64,000 bases of DNA from assembly GCF_004216555.1 (NCBI RefSeq), contig NZ_SGWQ01000002.1, positions 1 through 64,000 of the forward strand. Reading direction: 5' to 3'. Source of the stretch: Herbihabitans rhizosphaerae (GTDB taxonomy: Bacteria; Actinomycetota; Actinomycetes; Mycobacteriales; Pseudonocardiaceae). Every line of letters starts with the position of its first letter. The stretch's first letter is position 1. The translations under genes were made by a program, and so were the position numbers. This document shows positions 27,780 to 36,814 of this stretch, piece after piece. A model generated the notes under the pieces. That model did not search any database. It saw nothing but the letters and a program-made list of their open reading frames with translations, and was not told the origin of the DNA.

Positions 27780-28411
27780 AGAAGGGCCAACTGGGGGACG
27801 CCGGCGACGTCCAGCGTGATGCCGAGATGACTTTGTTCTTCAAGGAGAATCTCCGGCCGCTGATTCGCTATCTCCTGCGCAGATTCGGAAGTGATCTGGA
27901 CGTCGACTCGGTCGTCCAGGAAACGTTCGAGCGGCTGTGGAAGAGATGGGACGACATCACGGGTGATCGAACCGCGTACATGTTCACGGTTGCCAAGAAC
28001 CTCGCCATCGACCGGCTGAAGAAGAACCGGCCGCCCGACGCGGTCGCCGAGGACTTCGACTCCTATGTGAGCTATCAGTTCTCCAGCCCGGAGTCCTATG
28101 CCGAATTCATCGAAATAATGCATGCCATCAATGACATGCCGAAGTCCTTGCGCGAGCCGATGCGCTGGCGGATGCGTGGGCTGACCACAGCCGAGATCGC
28201 CGAGGTGTTGGGGATGAAGCAGGCGACGGTCACGAAGAGCATCAACCGTGGCCGCGCGGAGCTTTCCGCGCGTGGGTTGGGTGGGAGTGGTCAACGCGCA
28301 CGGTCGCGGAAACCGGCGGCGCCGCGCAAGGCGAAGAGCGAGGCGCCCGACGGCGATCCCGACTTTCCCACGGAGGCAGATTCGAAGAGTGCGGGGTGGC
28401 ACCATGTTTAG
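27776..28411 (+). CDS. Group IV (ECF-type) RNA polymerase sigma factor
   Basis: A 211-residue sigma factor. Region 2 is visible at about residues 20-85 (TLFFKENLRPLIRYLLRRFG, DSVVQETFERLWKRW, then YMFTVAKNLAIDRLKK). Region 4 covers about 120-165 (MPKSLREPMRWRM, then LTTAEIAEVLGMKQATVTKS). A basic, alanine- and proline-rich C-terminal tail of about 45 residues follows. It overlaps the small membrane protein gene (GTGA) upstream, and its end overlaps the ATG of the GGDEF-EAL-like gene by eight bases. Confidence 0.88.
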   Translation: MKKGQLGDAGDVQRDAEMTLFFKENLRPLIRYLLRRFGSDLDVDSVVQETFERLWKRWDDITGDRTAYMFTVAKNLAIDRLKKNRPPDAVAEDFDSYVSYQFSSPESYAEFIEIMHAINDMPKSLREPMRWRMRGLTTAEIAEVLGMKQATVTKSINRGRAELSARGLGGSGQRARSRKPAAPRKAKSEAPDGDPDFPTEADSKSAGWHHV

Positions 28412-30734
28412 GGCATTGCTCGGTCGTATTCCAGGAACCCGGGAGTATCGGCGCCTCCAGGTCGTCGATGAACGTCTCGCGGCGGCGGCGCAGGTACTGC
28501 GTGAGCCACCCATGGACGACGCGACGCTGGAATTGGCTGTCGCGAGGATAACCGAAAAGGTGGCGCACCTTGTCGAGCCTGATTCCCATGCGGATTCCCA
28601 TGCGGATTCCGAGGAGGTCCGCACGCTGGAGCAGACGGTCGAGGCGTGGGCGAAGGTGCTGGCATCGGTGGTGTACATCCCGCTGTCTCGTGCCGAGATC
28701 CATGCCGAGCTGCTGGAACTGGCGGGGCGGTTCCTCGACGCGCCGGACTCCGAGCTGTCGACGGCCGCGACCCGCGCGGGGGTCACGCTGGGGCGCGATC
28801 TCAAGGTGACCCCGGCGGCGTTCGACGAGCTGATGGAATGGTTCGTGCCGTGGTTCGAGCAACGCGGCATCGGAGCGAATGATCCGCACGTTCGGGCCCG
28901 GGTCATCGCGCGGCTGGCCAGCGGCTATTCGACCGGGGTGCGGGAGCGGCTGTTCGACGAACAGTCCGCCATCTTCGAAACGGCGCGAAATCGGAGACGG
29001 CGTGACCAGGAGAAGCTCCTGCTGGTCGAGCCGATCGTGTTCCGACGGCTTCTCGAAGCAGCGAACCGCCCGATGGCGATGCTCGACAGGTGGGGAAGGT
29101 TCATGGATCTGAACAGGGCGATGCGTGATCTCCTGGCCTTCGGGGAAGGGGAGCCGGATGCGATGCTGGAGGACTTCGTGCACTCCGACTCGGATTGCGC
29201 GAGAGTCCGCGAGGTGATCGATGACGTGCACGGCGGCGAGCCAATGCACGTTGAATTCGCGGTCGCGTGGCCGGACGGCATATTCAAGGCGTGGGTTCGA
29301 GGTACCATGAAGTGGACCGACGGCAGTGAAAAATGCCCCGCACGTATCTGTGCGGTGTTCGATGACGCGACTGCCGACTTCGGATGGCGCCGGAACCTCG
29401 ATAATGTCGTCAATTCCGATGAACTGACCGACTTGCCGGCGCGGCGTAAATTCATCGATCAGGCGGCCCACACTTTCCAAGACGCGAATCGTGACGATCA
29501 GACTGTCGGAATGTGTGCGATTCGAATCGCGGGCCTCTCTCGGATCGGTCACGATCTCGGTGCGGACTACGCGAACCGGGTCGTCACCACGGTCGCCGCG
29601 CGCATCGCGGGTGCGATCTCCGGCGTCGCGGGCGCCTCGGCGGGACGATTGGACCGGGACACGTTCGCGGTGTCGCTCACCGATCCCGCCGGGGTAGGTG
29701 AGGTGGTCACGCGGGTCTCGGCCTGGTTGTCCGACCCGATGCGCGCGGATCACCACGAGCTGACGATCACGCCGCGGGTGGGAGTCGCCAAGGCGCATCC
29801 CGGCGATGTCACGGCCGCCGAGTTGCTCGCCAGGGCCGAGCAGGCCCTCAACTCCGAGACGACGGTGACGCGGCGTCCCTGGACGATCGTGACCGACGAG
29901 GCCACCGAGGACGAACGCAACCAGGGCCGTTTGATCAGCGCCCTCTCCACGGCCGTGCGGAACTCCGAGTTGAGCCTGATGTACAGCCCGATCGTCCAGG
30001 TCGAGGACGGCGCGCCGGCGGGTTTGCGAGTGCACGTGCTGTGGCGGCACCCCGTCCATGGAGAGCGCTTCGTCGATGATCTCGTCGAGACCGCGCACGA
30101 GATCGGGCTGAATCCGCCGATCTGTCAGTGGGCTCTCCAGGAGGCCGCGCTCCACGCGTCGGCATGGCGGAAGCTGTTCCGGCAGAGCGCGCCATTCGTT
30201 CAGCTGCGAATTCCACGAGGACTTGTCGGCGACGAGCTGCTCAACGAACGGATACGCGAAATCCTGATCGAGAGCGCGCTTCCGCCGGGCCTGCTGCATC
30301 TGGTGCTCCCCGGACCGGCGGTGCGTGATCGAGCGGAATCCCTCGTCACCCTTGACCGGTTGGGTGTGTACCTCCAGCTCGACGAGTTCGGCACGGCGTT
30401 CTCCCGGTTCGACACGTTGTGCGATCTGCCGATCCATGGCGTTTCGATTCCGGCGCCGTTGTCCCGAAATCTCCGCCTCGGCCCCGATGGCCGCATTCAA
30501 CGGGTCGCGGTCAACTCGTTCATCTCGCTCGCGACCGATCTCAAACTGTCGACGCAACTGGACGCGATCGACACCGTCGAACAATTTCAGGCGGCACGGT
30601 TGACGACGGCCGGATTCGCGCACGGTGACGTCGTCGGAAAGCCGATGCCGGAGGAGGACGTCGAAGCATACCTGTACGACCGGCCGAACGACCTGCCGCA
30701 CAACGTCGCTCTCGTTCGCCAACGGGCACTCTGA
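28404..30734 (+). CDS. Degenerate PAS-GGDEF-EAL protein
   Basis: A 776-residue protein whose C-terminal two thirds look like a PAS domain (about 215-310), a GGDEF domain (about 340-480) and an EAL domain (about 500-760). GGDEF is replaced by GRLDRDTFAV, and the EAL loop reads VHVLWRHP instead of EALxRWxHP, so neither cyclic-di-GMP synthesis nor breakdown is expected. The N-terminal 200 residues are helical with no known domain; a SHADSHAD microrepeat sits near residue 63. It is probably a sensor of nucleotide, light, redox or a protein partner, working with the overlapping upstream sigma factor. Confidence 0.8.
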   Translation: MFRALLGRIPGTREYRRLQVVDERLAAAAQVLREPPMDDATLELAVARITEKVAHLVEPDSHADSHADSEEVRTLEQTVEAWAKVLASVVYIPLSRAEIHAELLELAGRFLDAPDSELSTAATRAGVTLGRDLKVTPAAFDELMEWFVPWFEQRGIGANDPHVRARVIARLASGYSTGVRERLFDEQSAIFETARNRRRRDQEKLLLVEPIVFRRLLEAANRPMAMLDRWGRFMDLNRAMRDLLAFGEGEPDAMLEDFVHSDSDCARVREVIDDVHGGEPMHVEFAVAWPDGIFKAWVRGTMKWTDGSEKCPARICAVFDDATADFGWRRNLDNVVNSDELTDLPARRKFIDQAAHTFQDANRDDQTVGMCAIRIAGLSRIGHDLGADYANRVVTTVAARIAGAISGVAGASAGRLDRDTFAVSLTDPAGVGEVVTRVSAWLSDPMRADHHELTITPRVGVAKAHPGDVTAAELLARAEQALNSETTVTRRPWTIVTDEATEDERNQGRLISALSTAVRNSELSLMYSPIVQVEDGAPAGLRVHVLWRHPVHGERFVDDLVETAHEIGLNPPICQWALQEAALHASAWRKLFRQSAPFVQLRIPRGLVGDELLNERIREILIESALPPGLLHLVLPGPAVRDRAESLVTLDRLGVYLQLDEFGTAFSRFDTLCDLPIHGVSIPAPLSRNLRLGPDGRIQRVAVNSFISLATDLKLSTQLDAIDTVEQFQAARLTTAGFAHGDVVGKPMPEEDVEAYLYDRPNDLPHNVALVRQRAL

Positions 30735-30785
30735 TCACGACCCGACCTGCGCCGATGCGGCCGACAGCGTACCGTTCGCGCCACC

Positions 30786-33080
30786 ATGAGTACCGGGCAT
30801 TTCCGGCCCGCGCACGCGGCCGAGCTGACCAGTTACGTGGGCCGCGAGCGGGAGACCGTCGAGGCGCGGCGGCTGCTGTCGGCGTCCCGGCTGGTGACGT
30901 TGACCGGGTCCGGCGGCGTCGGCAAGACGCGGCTGGCGCTGCGGGTGATGCGCGAGGTCGCGGACGACTTCGCCGACGGCGCCGTGTTCGTTCCGCTGGC
31001 CGAGTTGGGGGAGCCGGCTCTGCTGACGAACACGGTCGGCGCGGAACTCGGGTTGCCGGAACCCACCGAGCAGACGGTTCTCGACCATCTTCGCAGCCGG
31101 AATCTGCTGATGGTGCTGGACAACTGCGAGCACCTTATCGCCGCCTGTGCCAAGTTCGTGCACCTGATCGTCACGAGCACCGAGAAGGTCACCCTGCTGG
31201 CCACCAGCAGGCAGTCCCTCGATTCCGCCGGCGAGCGAGTGATGACGGTGCCTGGGCTGTCCGTACCCGCCGACGACATCGGTATCTCGCCGGAGAATGT
31301 CGGCGGGTATGACGCCGTGCGGCTGTTCGTGGATCGCGCTCGCGAGGTGTGGCCGTCCTTCCAACTCACCGCCGAGAACACCGCCGCCGTTGTGCGCCTG
31401 AATCGGCAATTGGAGGGAGTGCCGCTGGCGATCGAACTGGCCGCCGCTCGAATTCGGGCGCTGTCACCGGAACAGATCGCCGAACGGCTGCAACAGCATC
31501 CGGTCGGCCTGCTCGCGGCGAAAACCGGGGCGGTGGTCGAACGTCAGCAATCACTGCGGGCCACCATCGACTGGAGTTATGCCCTCTGTTCTCCCGGCGA
31601 GCAGTCGCTGTGGGCGCGCGTATCGGTATTCGTCGGCTCGTTCGATCTGCCCACCGCCGAGCACGTGTGCGCCGGGAACGGCATCGACGCGGCGGACATT
31701 CTCGATCTGGTCGACGGCCTGGTCGGCAAGTCTGTGCTGATCCGGGTCGAGCAGGCCGATCGCGTTCGGTACCGACTCCTGGAAACGCTGCGCGAGTACG
31801 GGATCGAGCGTCTGGAACAGGCCGGTGAACTGGTTCGACTCCAGCGCCGCCACCAGGGGTGGCTCGCCGAACTGGCCGACTCCTTCGCCGCGGACTGGGT
31901 CGGGCCGGACCAGGTGGCCTGGGTACGCCGGCTACGCGGCGAACACGCCAACCTGCGTGCCGCGATGATGTTCTGTCTCCAGCAACCCGATACGGCCAAC
32001 CTCGCACTGCGGATGACCTGGCAACTCCGGGACTACTTCGCCGTCCGCGGCTTCGACACCGAACTGGGCATCTGGATCAACCGTGCCCTGGCCGCGGCAC
32101 CCCCGGACGCGCCGGACCGGGTGCCCGGCCTGGCGGTCAGCGCGATCTTCGCCGCCGTGCACAACAAGCCCGATGTCGCCGCCTACCTGGTCGACCAGGT
32201 GTGCCGGCTCGCCACGCGACGCGGCGACGATTTGTCCGGTGCGTGGGCGGCCTGGGCTCGCACGATCTTCGCGGTCATCCAGAACGACGCGGCTGGCGTC
32301 GTCCCGGACGCGACCGAGGCGGCGGAGGTGTTCGGCCGGCACGGGCTGCTGGGCCCTCGGCTCACGATGCTCGGTTCGGCCGCCTCCGCGACGATCATGT
32401 CCGACCCCACCGCCGGCCGGGCCGGGCTGGCGGAGATCATCGAGTTCTGCGCGCAGCGACACGAGTACTACCAGCGCAGCGCCGCGTTGATGTTGCTCGC
32501 CCGCGCCAACGTGGTCCTCGGCGATCTGGCCGACGCCGAACGAGCGGCCATCGACGGGCTGGAAGCCGCCGCGAAGCTGGACAACGCGTTCTTCGGCTCA
32601 CTGTGCCTGGAAACCCTGGCGTGGCTGGCGTCGGTGACCGACCGGCACGAGCGGGCCGCGCTGCTCCTGGGCGCGGGCGAGTCGATGTACTCCGACGAAG
32701 GCTCGTTGGCCAGGCACGGCCGGCTGGACGCGACCTGGCACCGGAAAGGCACCGACCGGGCACGGAAGGCGCTGGGCGAGGCCACGTTCGAGAACGCGTT
32801 GCGCCGGGGACGGGAACTTCCCCTCGCCGTCGCGATTCACTACGCCGTGCACGACGAATTGCCGCGGGAATCGACCGACGCCCAGAATTCGCTGACCAAA
32901 CGCGAGGTCGAGATCGCCGATCTGGTCGCGGAGGGTCTCACCAATCGCGACATCGCCGCCCGGCTGACCATTTCGATACGCACGGTGGACACCCACGTCA
33001 ATCGCATTCTGCACAAGCTGGGCCTCGCGAATCGTGCGAGTCTCGCGGCGTGGGTCGCGGACCGTCGCACCTCCTCCTGA
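30786..33080 (+). CDS. LuxR-type regulator with AAA-like ATPase domain
   Basis: A 764-residue regulator. Walker A is GSGGVGKT at residues 41-48, Walker B NLLMVLDNCEHL near 110, and GVPLAIELAAARIRAL fits the NB-ARC-like sensor region. A long helical-repeat middle part of TPR type follows. A C-terminal LuxR helix-turn-helix ends it (SLTKREVEIADLVAEGLTNR, then TVDTHVNRILHKLG). Such LAL/AfsR-like regulators activate target promoters after ligand and ATP binding. It starts 51 bases after the GGDEF-EAL-like gene, on the same strand, so it may belong to the same signalling unit. Confidence 0.92.
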   Translation: MSTGHFRPAHAAELTSYVGRERETVEARRLLSASRLVTLTGSGGVGKTRLALRVMREVADDFADGAVFVPLAELGEPALLTNTVGAELGLPEPTEQTVLDHLRSRNLLMVLDNCEHLIAACAKFVHLIVTSTEKVTLLATSRQSLDSAGERVMTVPGLSVPADDIGISPENVGGYDAVRLFVDRAREVWPSFQLTAENTAAVVRLNRQLEGVPLAIELAAARIRALSPEQIAERLQQHPVGLLAAKTGAVVERQQSLRATIDWSYALCSPGEQSLWARVSVFVGSFDLPTAEHVCAGNGIDAADILDLVDGLVGKSVLIRVEQADRVRYRLLETLREYGIERLEQAGELVRLQRRHQGWLAELADSFAADWVGPDQVAWVRRLRGEHANLRAAMMFCLQQPDTANLALRMTWQLRDYFAVRGFDTELGIWINRALAAAPPDAPDRVPGLAVSAIFAAVHNKPDVAAYLVDQVCRLATRRGDDLSGAWAAWARTIFAVIQNDAAGVVPDATEAAEVFGRHGLLGPRLTMLGSAASATIMSDPTAGRAGLAEIIEFCAQRHEYYQRSAALMLLARANVVLGDLADAERAAIDGLEAAAKLDNAFFGSLCLETLAWLASVTDRHERAALLLGAGESMYSDEGSLARHGRLDATWHRKGTDRARKALGEATFENALRRGRELPLAVAIHYAVHDELPRESTDAQNSLTKREVEIADLVAEGLTNRDIAARLTISIRTVDTHVNRILHKLGLANRASLAAWVADRRTSS

Positions 33081-33179
33081 TCGCCTGCCTGGGCAATCCT
33101 GTCAATCACCGCTCTTCGGACGGTCCGGCCTGGCAAATCGTTCAGCGACCTGTGGGGACACGACCACCTGAAGGACCAG

Positions 33180-33455
33180 GTGGGAGTGGGACGAAAACGG
33201 GCCGTGAGGATCCTCGAACCGCTGCTGTTGCTCGCGGCGGTCGGCGTGGCCTACGTGGGCCAGGTCCGGGGCCAGGCGTCGTGGCACTGGCTGGCCGGCG
33301 GCTTGCTCGCCGCCCTCATCGCCGCGTGGTCAATATCGGGCAGCGGCGCTTCATGGGACGCGGTAGGCAGGCACGTGCCCGTCTACCTGGACCAGTTCAC
33401 CGTCGTGACCGTGTGCCTCGTCCACACGTCACGTCCCGGGCGACCTCGTCACTGA
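33180..33455 (+). CDS. Possible small membrane protein
   Basis: A 91-codon frame from GTG 33180, with GAAGGACCAG before it. Two hydrophobic stretches are visible (LEPLLLLAAVGVAYVGQV and WHWLAGGLLAALIAAW). No family is recognised, and the tail overlaps the end of the ArsR remnant on the other strand, so it may not be real. Confidence 0.35.
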   Translation: MGVGRKRAVRILEPLLLLAAVGVAYVGQVRGQASWHWLAGGLLAALIAAWSISGSGASWDAVGRHVPVYLDQFTVVTVCLVHTSRPGRPRH

Positions 33456-33637
33456 GCGACGAGATCGCCGCCGAGTGCGCTCACGGTGTTGCCGACCTCG
33501 GCCAGCACGTCGGGCACGAGTGAGTAGCAGACGGTGGTGCCGTCTCGGCGTGTCGCCACGATGCCGGCTCCCCTGAGCACCTTCAGGTGCGCGGAGATCG
33601 TCGGTTGGCTGACCGCGAAGGCGTCGGTGAAGTCTCG
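33449..33637 (-). pseudogene. ArsR-family regulator, C-terminal fragment
   Basis: The minus strand reads DFTDAFAVSQPTISAHLKVL, then RGAGIVATRRDGTTVCYSLVP and a short tail to TGA at 33449. This is the recognition helix, wing and end of an ArsR-type regulator. The N-terminal helices and start are absent; the homology ends where the questin-oxidase-like fragment begins on the other strand. Confidence 0.7.
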
Positions 33638-33649
33638 CGGTGCGATCGG

Positions 33650-33939
33650 TGTTGCCGCTGCTGCCCGAGTCGACCTGGCGCCCGACCTACGACGCGCTGT
33701 GGCAGACGGCGGCCGGCCTGCACAGCGCCTACCGGATTCACGCCGTGCCGGAGCCGGTTCCGACCTCGGAGCCGAGGACGCCGGCGGACCTCGCGGAGCA
33801 CGCGATCGCCACCGGCGACCCGCACGCGATCAAGATGACCGAGGCCTGTCTTCGGCAGTACGACCGGCGCGCAGATCCGATCTTCCTGCACGCCGCCGGG
33901 CGAGCTAGCGAGGTACTCGCGCCGGACCACCCGTTCTGA
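33650..33939 (+). pseudogene. Questin-oxidase-like protein, C-terminal fragment
   Basis: The frame VLPLLPESTWRPTYDALWQ, then AAGLHSAYR and GDPHAIKMTEACLRQYDRR, resembles the end of questin oxidase family (DUF4243) proteins, whose HxIKxTEA motif is near the C-terminus. The first two thirds of such a protein are missing and no proper start is present. It abuts the ArsR scrap head to head. Its end overlaps that of the converging reductase fusion. Confidence 0.55.
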
Positions 33940-35845
33940 CCGGCGCGATGAGGGCGGAGACGAATTCGCGGAGCAGGCGGGTGGCGTGGTTGTCGCCGAG
34001 CGGGGTCAGGGTGGCCAGCGCGCGGTCGGCGTGCGCGTGGCACTCGACGGTCAAGCGGTCGGCGGTGCGGGGCGGGTCGGCGACCTCGTCGGCGGACAGT
34101 TCGCTGATTCCCTGGCCGACAAGACTGTCGATGCCGATCTCCAGGCGGGTGCGTTCGCCGCGGAGCGCCAGGGCCTCGTCCGCGCGCAGGAACGCGCCGC
34201 CGAGTTCGGTGCCGATCGACCGCAGTTCCTCGGCGACCGCGGGAGAACAGTCGCCCGCGGCGGCCCCGATGCGCAGCGGGAACTCGAAGATCGAGGCGAA
34301 GACGTCCGCGGCGGGAGTGCCGGCGGTCAACCTGCCGGTGCGCGTCGCGACGAGTTCGTCGAGCCACTCGGCGAAGGTGAACGAGTAGGCGGGGGAGTGC
34401 CGGGCCACCAGCCGGGACGCCTCCGCCAGCAGGAAGTCGCCGCCGAGCAGGACCGAAGTGGTGGCCCAGTCCGTGTGGGTTCCGTCGGACGCCTCGGCCG
34501 GCGGTGTGCCGACGAACGCCAGCGCCGCGAGGGACGCCAGCTCGATCGCCGCCGCCAGCGGCGCCAGCGTGACGTCCAGGGTGTCGGTGCCGGCCAGCAC
34601 GCCCGCGCCGAACAGGATCGCCGGTCGCAGCCGTCGCCGGGTGATGGTGTCGCCGCTGGTCGCCAGCCGGGCCAGGAACGGCCACTTCGATCGCAGCGAG
34701 GACAGCAGCACCTCGTCGCAGGCGAGCAGGAACGGGCCGACCGTTATCCGTTCCGGGCCGTCGAGGTCGAGCAGCGCGGGGTCGGCCACGGCGGACACGC
34801 CCTCCGGTGCCACCATCGCCCGCCTGCCCTTGACCAGGAACGGGTGATCGCTGTCCACCGCGGCGGTCAGGGTGCGCCAGGCGAAGTGGTAGCGGCGGGT
34901 GGCCGCGCGCGAGAGGTCGGTGCGGCCCGCGAATCGGCCGGTCATTTCCCGCGCGAATCGCCGCAGTGCCAGCTCGGCCGAGTCGGGGTGCTCCTCGATG
35001 GCGGCCGCCGCGACGAGGGCGCTCTCCACGGCGTGGGTGATCCCCTCGCCGGTGAACGGGTTGACCAGACCGGCCGCGTCGCCCACCGCGAGGACGTGGC
35101 CGTCTCGTGCCGCGGCCTCGTCGAAGCCGGTGTCGATCGGGCCCGACGTGGCCACACCGATCGCCTCGGCGCCGGCGAACCGCGGATCACGTTCGGCCAC
35201 TATCGCGAGCGCGCGATCGATCAGGTCGTCTTCGTCGGCGCCCGTCGGCGAGACGACGGTGATCGCCGCGGTGTTCGCCCCGGCGGGAAGCACCCAGACG
35301 GCGAGCCGGTCGCCGCCCGGGTCGTGGTCGGACGGGGTGGACAGGTGCAACGCCGGGCACGCCGTGTCGACCCCGCGAAACAGCTGGGTCCGCGCGATGC
35401 CCCGGCTGCCGGTCTGCCCGGCACCGGTCGCGAGGACGACGTGCCTGGCGATGATGTGCTCGCCGTCGTCCAACGCGACCACCACGCCGTCCGGTGACGG
35501 GTGAGTGTCCGTCGACCGGGCCGTCACGACGCGGGCACCACGCGCCACGGCACTGTCGTAGAGGTGCGCGACGAAATCCCCTCGGTTCACGGTCACCGAC
35601 GGGAAGTCGATGCGTGCCGGCTGGGCCCGCGCCTGCGCGACGACCTCCACCACCTCCGTCCGGACGGCGTCGATCGTGATGCCGCACGACTCCAGGTGCG
35701 CTGTCGCGACGCTGCTGACCAGCACGGTGGGCCCGTCCTCAGGGTCGGGGCGGTGCCCGATCAGCACCACGTCGAGACCGGCGCCGGCCAGCCGGGCAGC
35801 GGCCGAGCAACCGGCCGGACCCGTTCCGATGACCGCCACATCCAT
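33905..35845 (-). CDS. Geranylgeranyl-reductase-like flavoprotein fused to a prenyl-synthase-like domain
   Basis: A 646-residue protein. Residues 1-350 are an FAD-dependent reductase of the geranylgeranyl reductase/GMC-unrelated PHBH type: MDVAVIGTGPAGCSAAARLA binds FAD, and HVLAVGDAAGLVNPFTGEGI is the GD motif. Residues about 370-646 resemble an all-alpha trans-prenyl synthase (RRRLRPAILFGAG, AIELASLAALAF, then SVLLGGDFLLAEASRLVA), but the first and second Asp-rich motifs are absent. It may reduce a prenyl chain while its tail acts as the inactive partner of the adjacent active synthase. The ATG overlaps the synthase stop as TGATG. Confidence 0.8.
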   Translation of the reverse strand: MDVAVIGTGPAGCSAAARLAGAGLDVVLIGHRPDPEDGPTVLVSSVATAHLESCGITIDAVRTEVVEVVAQARAQPARIDFPSVTVNRGDFVAHLYDSAVARGARVVTARSTDTHPSPDGVVVALDDGEHIIARHVVLATGAGQTGSRGIARTQLFRGVDTACPALHLSTPSDHDPGGDRLAVWVLPAGANTAAITVVSPTGADEDDLIDRALAIVAERDPRFAGAEAIGVATSGPIDTGFDEAAARDGHVLAVGDAAGLVNPFTGEGITHAVESALVAAAAIEEHPDSAELALRRFAREMTGRFAGRTDLSRAATRRYHFAWRTLTAAVDSDHPFLVKGRRAMVAPEGVSAVADPALLDLDGPERITVGPFLLACDEVLLSSLRSKWPFLARLATSGDTITRRRLRPAILFGAGVLAGTDTLDVTLAPLAAAIELASLAALAFVGTPPAEASDGTHTDWATTSVLLGGDFLLAEASRLVARHSPAYSFTFAEWLDELVATRTGRLTAGTPAADVFASIFEFPLRIGAAAGDCSPAVAEELRSIGTELGGAFLRADEALALRGERTRLEIGIDSLVGQGISELSADEVADPPRTADRLTVECHAHADRALATLTPLGDNHATRLLREFVSALIAPVRTGGPARVPR

Positions 35846-36810
35846 CAGACACCGCCCAGCGTCACGACGATCTTGGCCAGCTGATCGCGGGGTGACCCGG
35901 CCGGCAGATCGTGCAGGGTGGCCGTGGCGTCGGTCAGTAGTTCACCGGCCAGTTCGCGGGCCAACCGGAGTCCGTCACGCTGCTCGACCAGCGCCCGGAT
36001 GTGCGGCACGTCGGCGACGGTCAACGTGGGGGACAGCAGGGCCGAGCGCAGTTCCCCGTTCTCGTCGTCGGCCAGGGCGAGCAGCACCGGCGCGCCCCAC
36101 AGGCCGCGCACCAGGTCCGTCCCGAACGGCTTGTCCTCTGCCTTGTCCGCGGCCTTGTCGCGCAGGTCGAGGCAGTCGTCCAGCACCTGGAAGGCGAGCC
36201 CGAGCTGGTGCCCGAGGCGGATCAGGCTCGTCATCACCGGACGTGCACAACGGCCCTCGGCCGCACCCAGCAGGCAACACAGCCGGAACAGGTCGGCGGT
36301 CTTGCGTTCGATCAACTCCAGGTAGTCGTCGATGCCCATGGCGGCGTCGAACGCCCGCTCCAGATCCAGCACCTGGCCGTAGGCCAGCCCGGCGGCAGCG
36401 CGGGACACGGCCTTCGCCGCGCCGTCGCCGAGGTCGGCCGCCTCCATTCCGGCCAGGGAGAAGCAGGACAGCCCGGCCAGCACCACGCGTTCGGTGCCGA
36501 ACACCAGGTGCGCGGCCGGCGCGCCGCGGCGCACGTCCGCCTTGTCCACTACGTCGTCGTGCATCAGCGAGGCCAGGTGCAGGAACTCCACGATCGCACC
36601 GGCGCGCTCGATCCGGCCCGGCACCGGACGGCCGAACTCGCCGCAGGCGTGCACCAGCGCGGACCGCAGCCGCTTGCCCGGCCGGTCGATCAGCGAGTGC
36701 ACCATCGGCGCCAACGTGGGCGGCATTCCGCGCACCAGGTAGCGCATTCGCCCGCTGACGGCCATGTCGAAGTCCGCCAGCAGCGGCGCCTCGGGGACCT
36801 CCGTGGTCAC
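35845..36810 (-). CDS. Trans-isoprenyl diphosphate synthase
   Basis: A 321-residue polyprenyl synthase. The substrate-binding motifs are intact: DDVVD at residues 85-89 (after SLMH), with RRG following, and VLDDCLDLRD with Asp at 211, 212 and 215. GKRLRSALVHACGE is the usual early GKRxRP-like element. It condenses isopentenyl diphosphate with an allylic diphosphate; product length cannot be told. It overlaps the downstream reductase fusion by one base and begins four bases after the protease stop, so it is embedded in a polycistronic unit. Confidence 0.9.
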   Translation of the reverse strand: MTTEVPEAPLLADFDMAVSGRMRYLVRGMPPTLAPMVHSLIDRPGKRLRSALVHACGEFGRPVPGRIERAGAIVEFLHLASLMHDDVVDKADVRRGAPAAHLVFGTERVVLAGLSCFSLAGMEAADLGDGAAKAVSRAAAGLAYGQVLDLERAFDAAMGIDDYLELIERKTADLFRLCCLLGAAEGRCARPVMTSLIRLGHQLGLAFQVLDDCLDLRDKAADKAEDKPFGTDLVRGLWGAPVLLALADDENGELRSALLSPTLTVADVPHIRALVEQRDGLRLARELAGELLTDATATLHDLPAGSPRDQLAKIVVTLGGV

Positions 36811-36814
36811 GGCG

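Noticed and set aside
28589-28612. Short tandem repeat in the GGDEF-EAL-like gene
   Set aside because: It is two in-frame copies of a 12-base unit coding SHAD; too short to be a mobile or CRISPR repeat.
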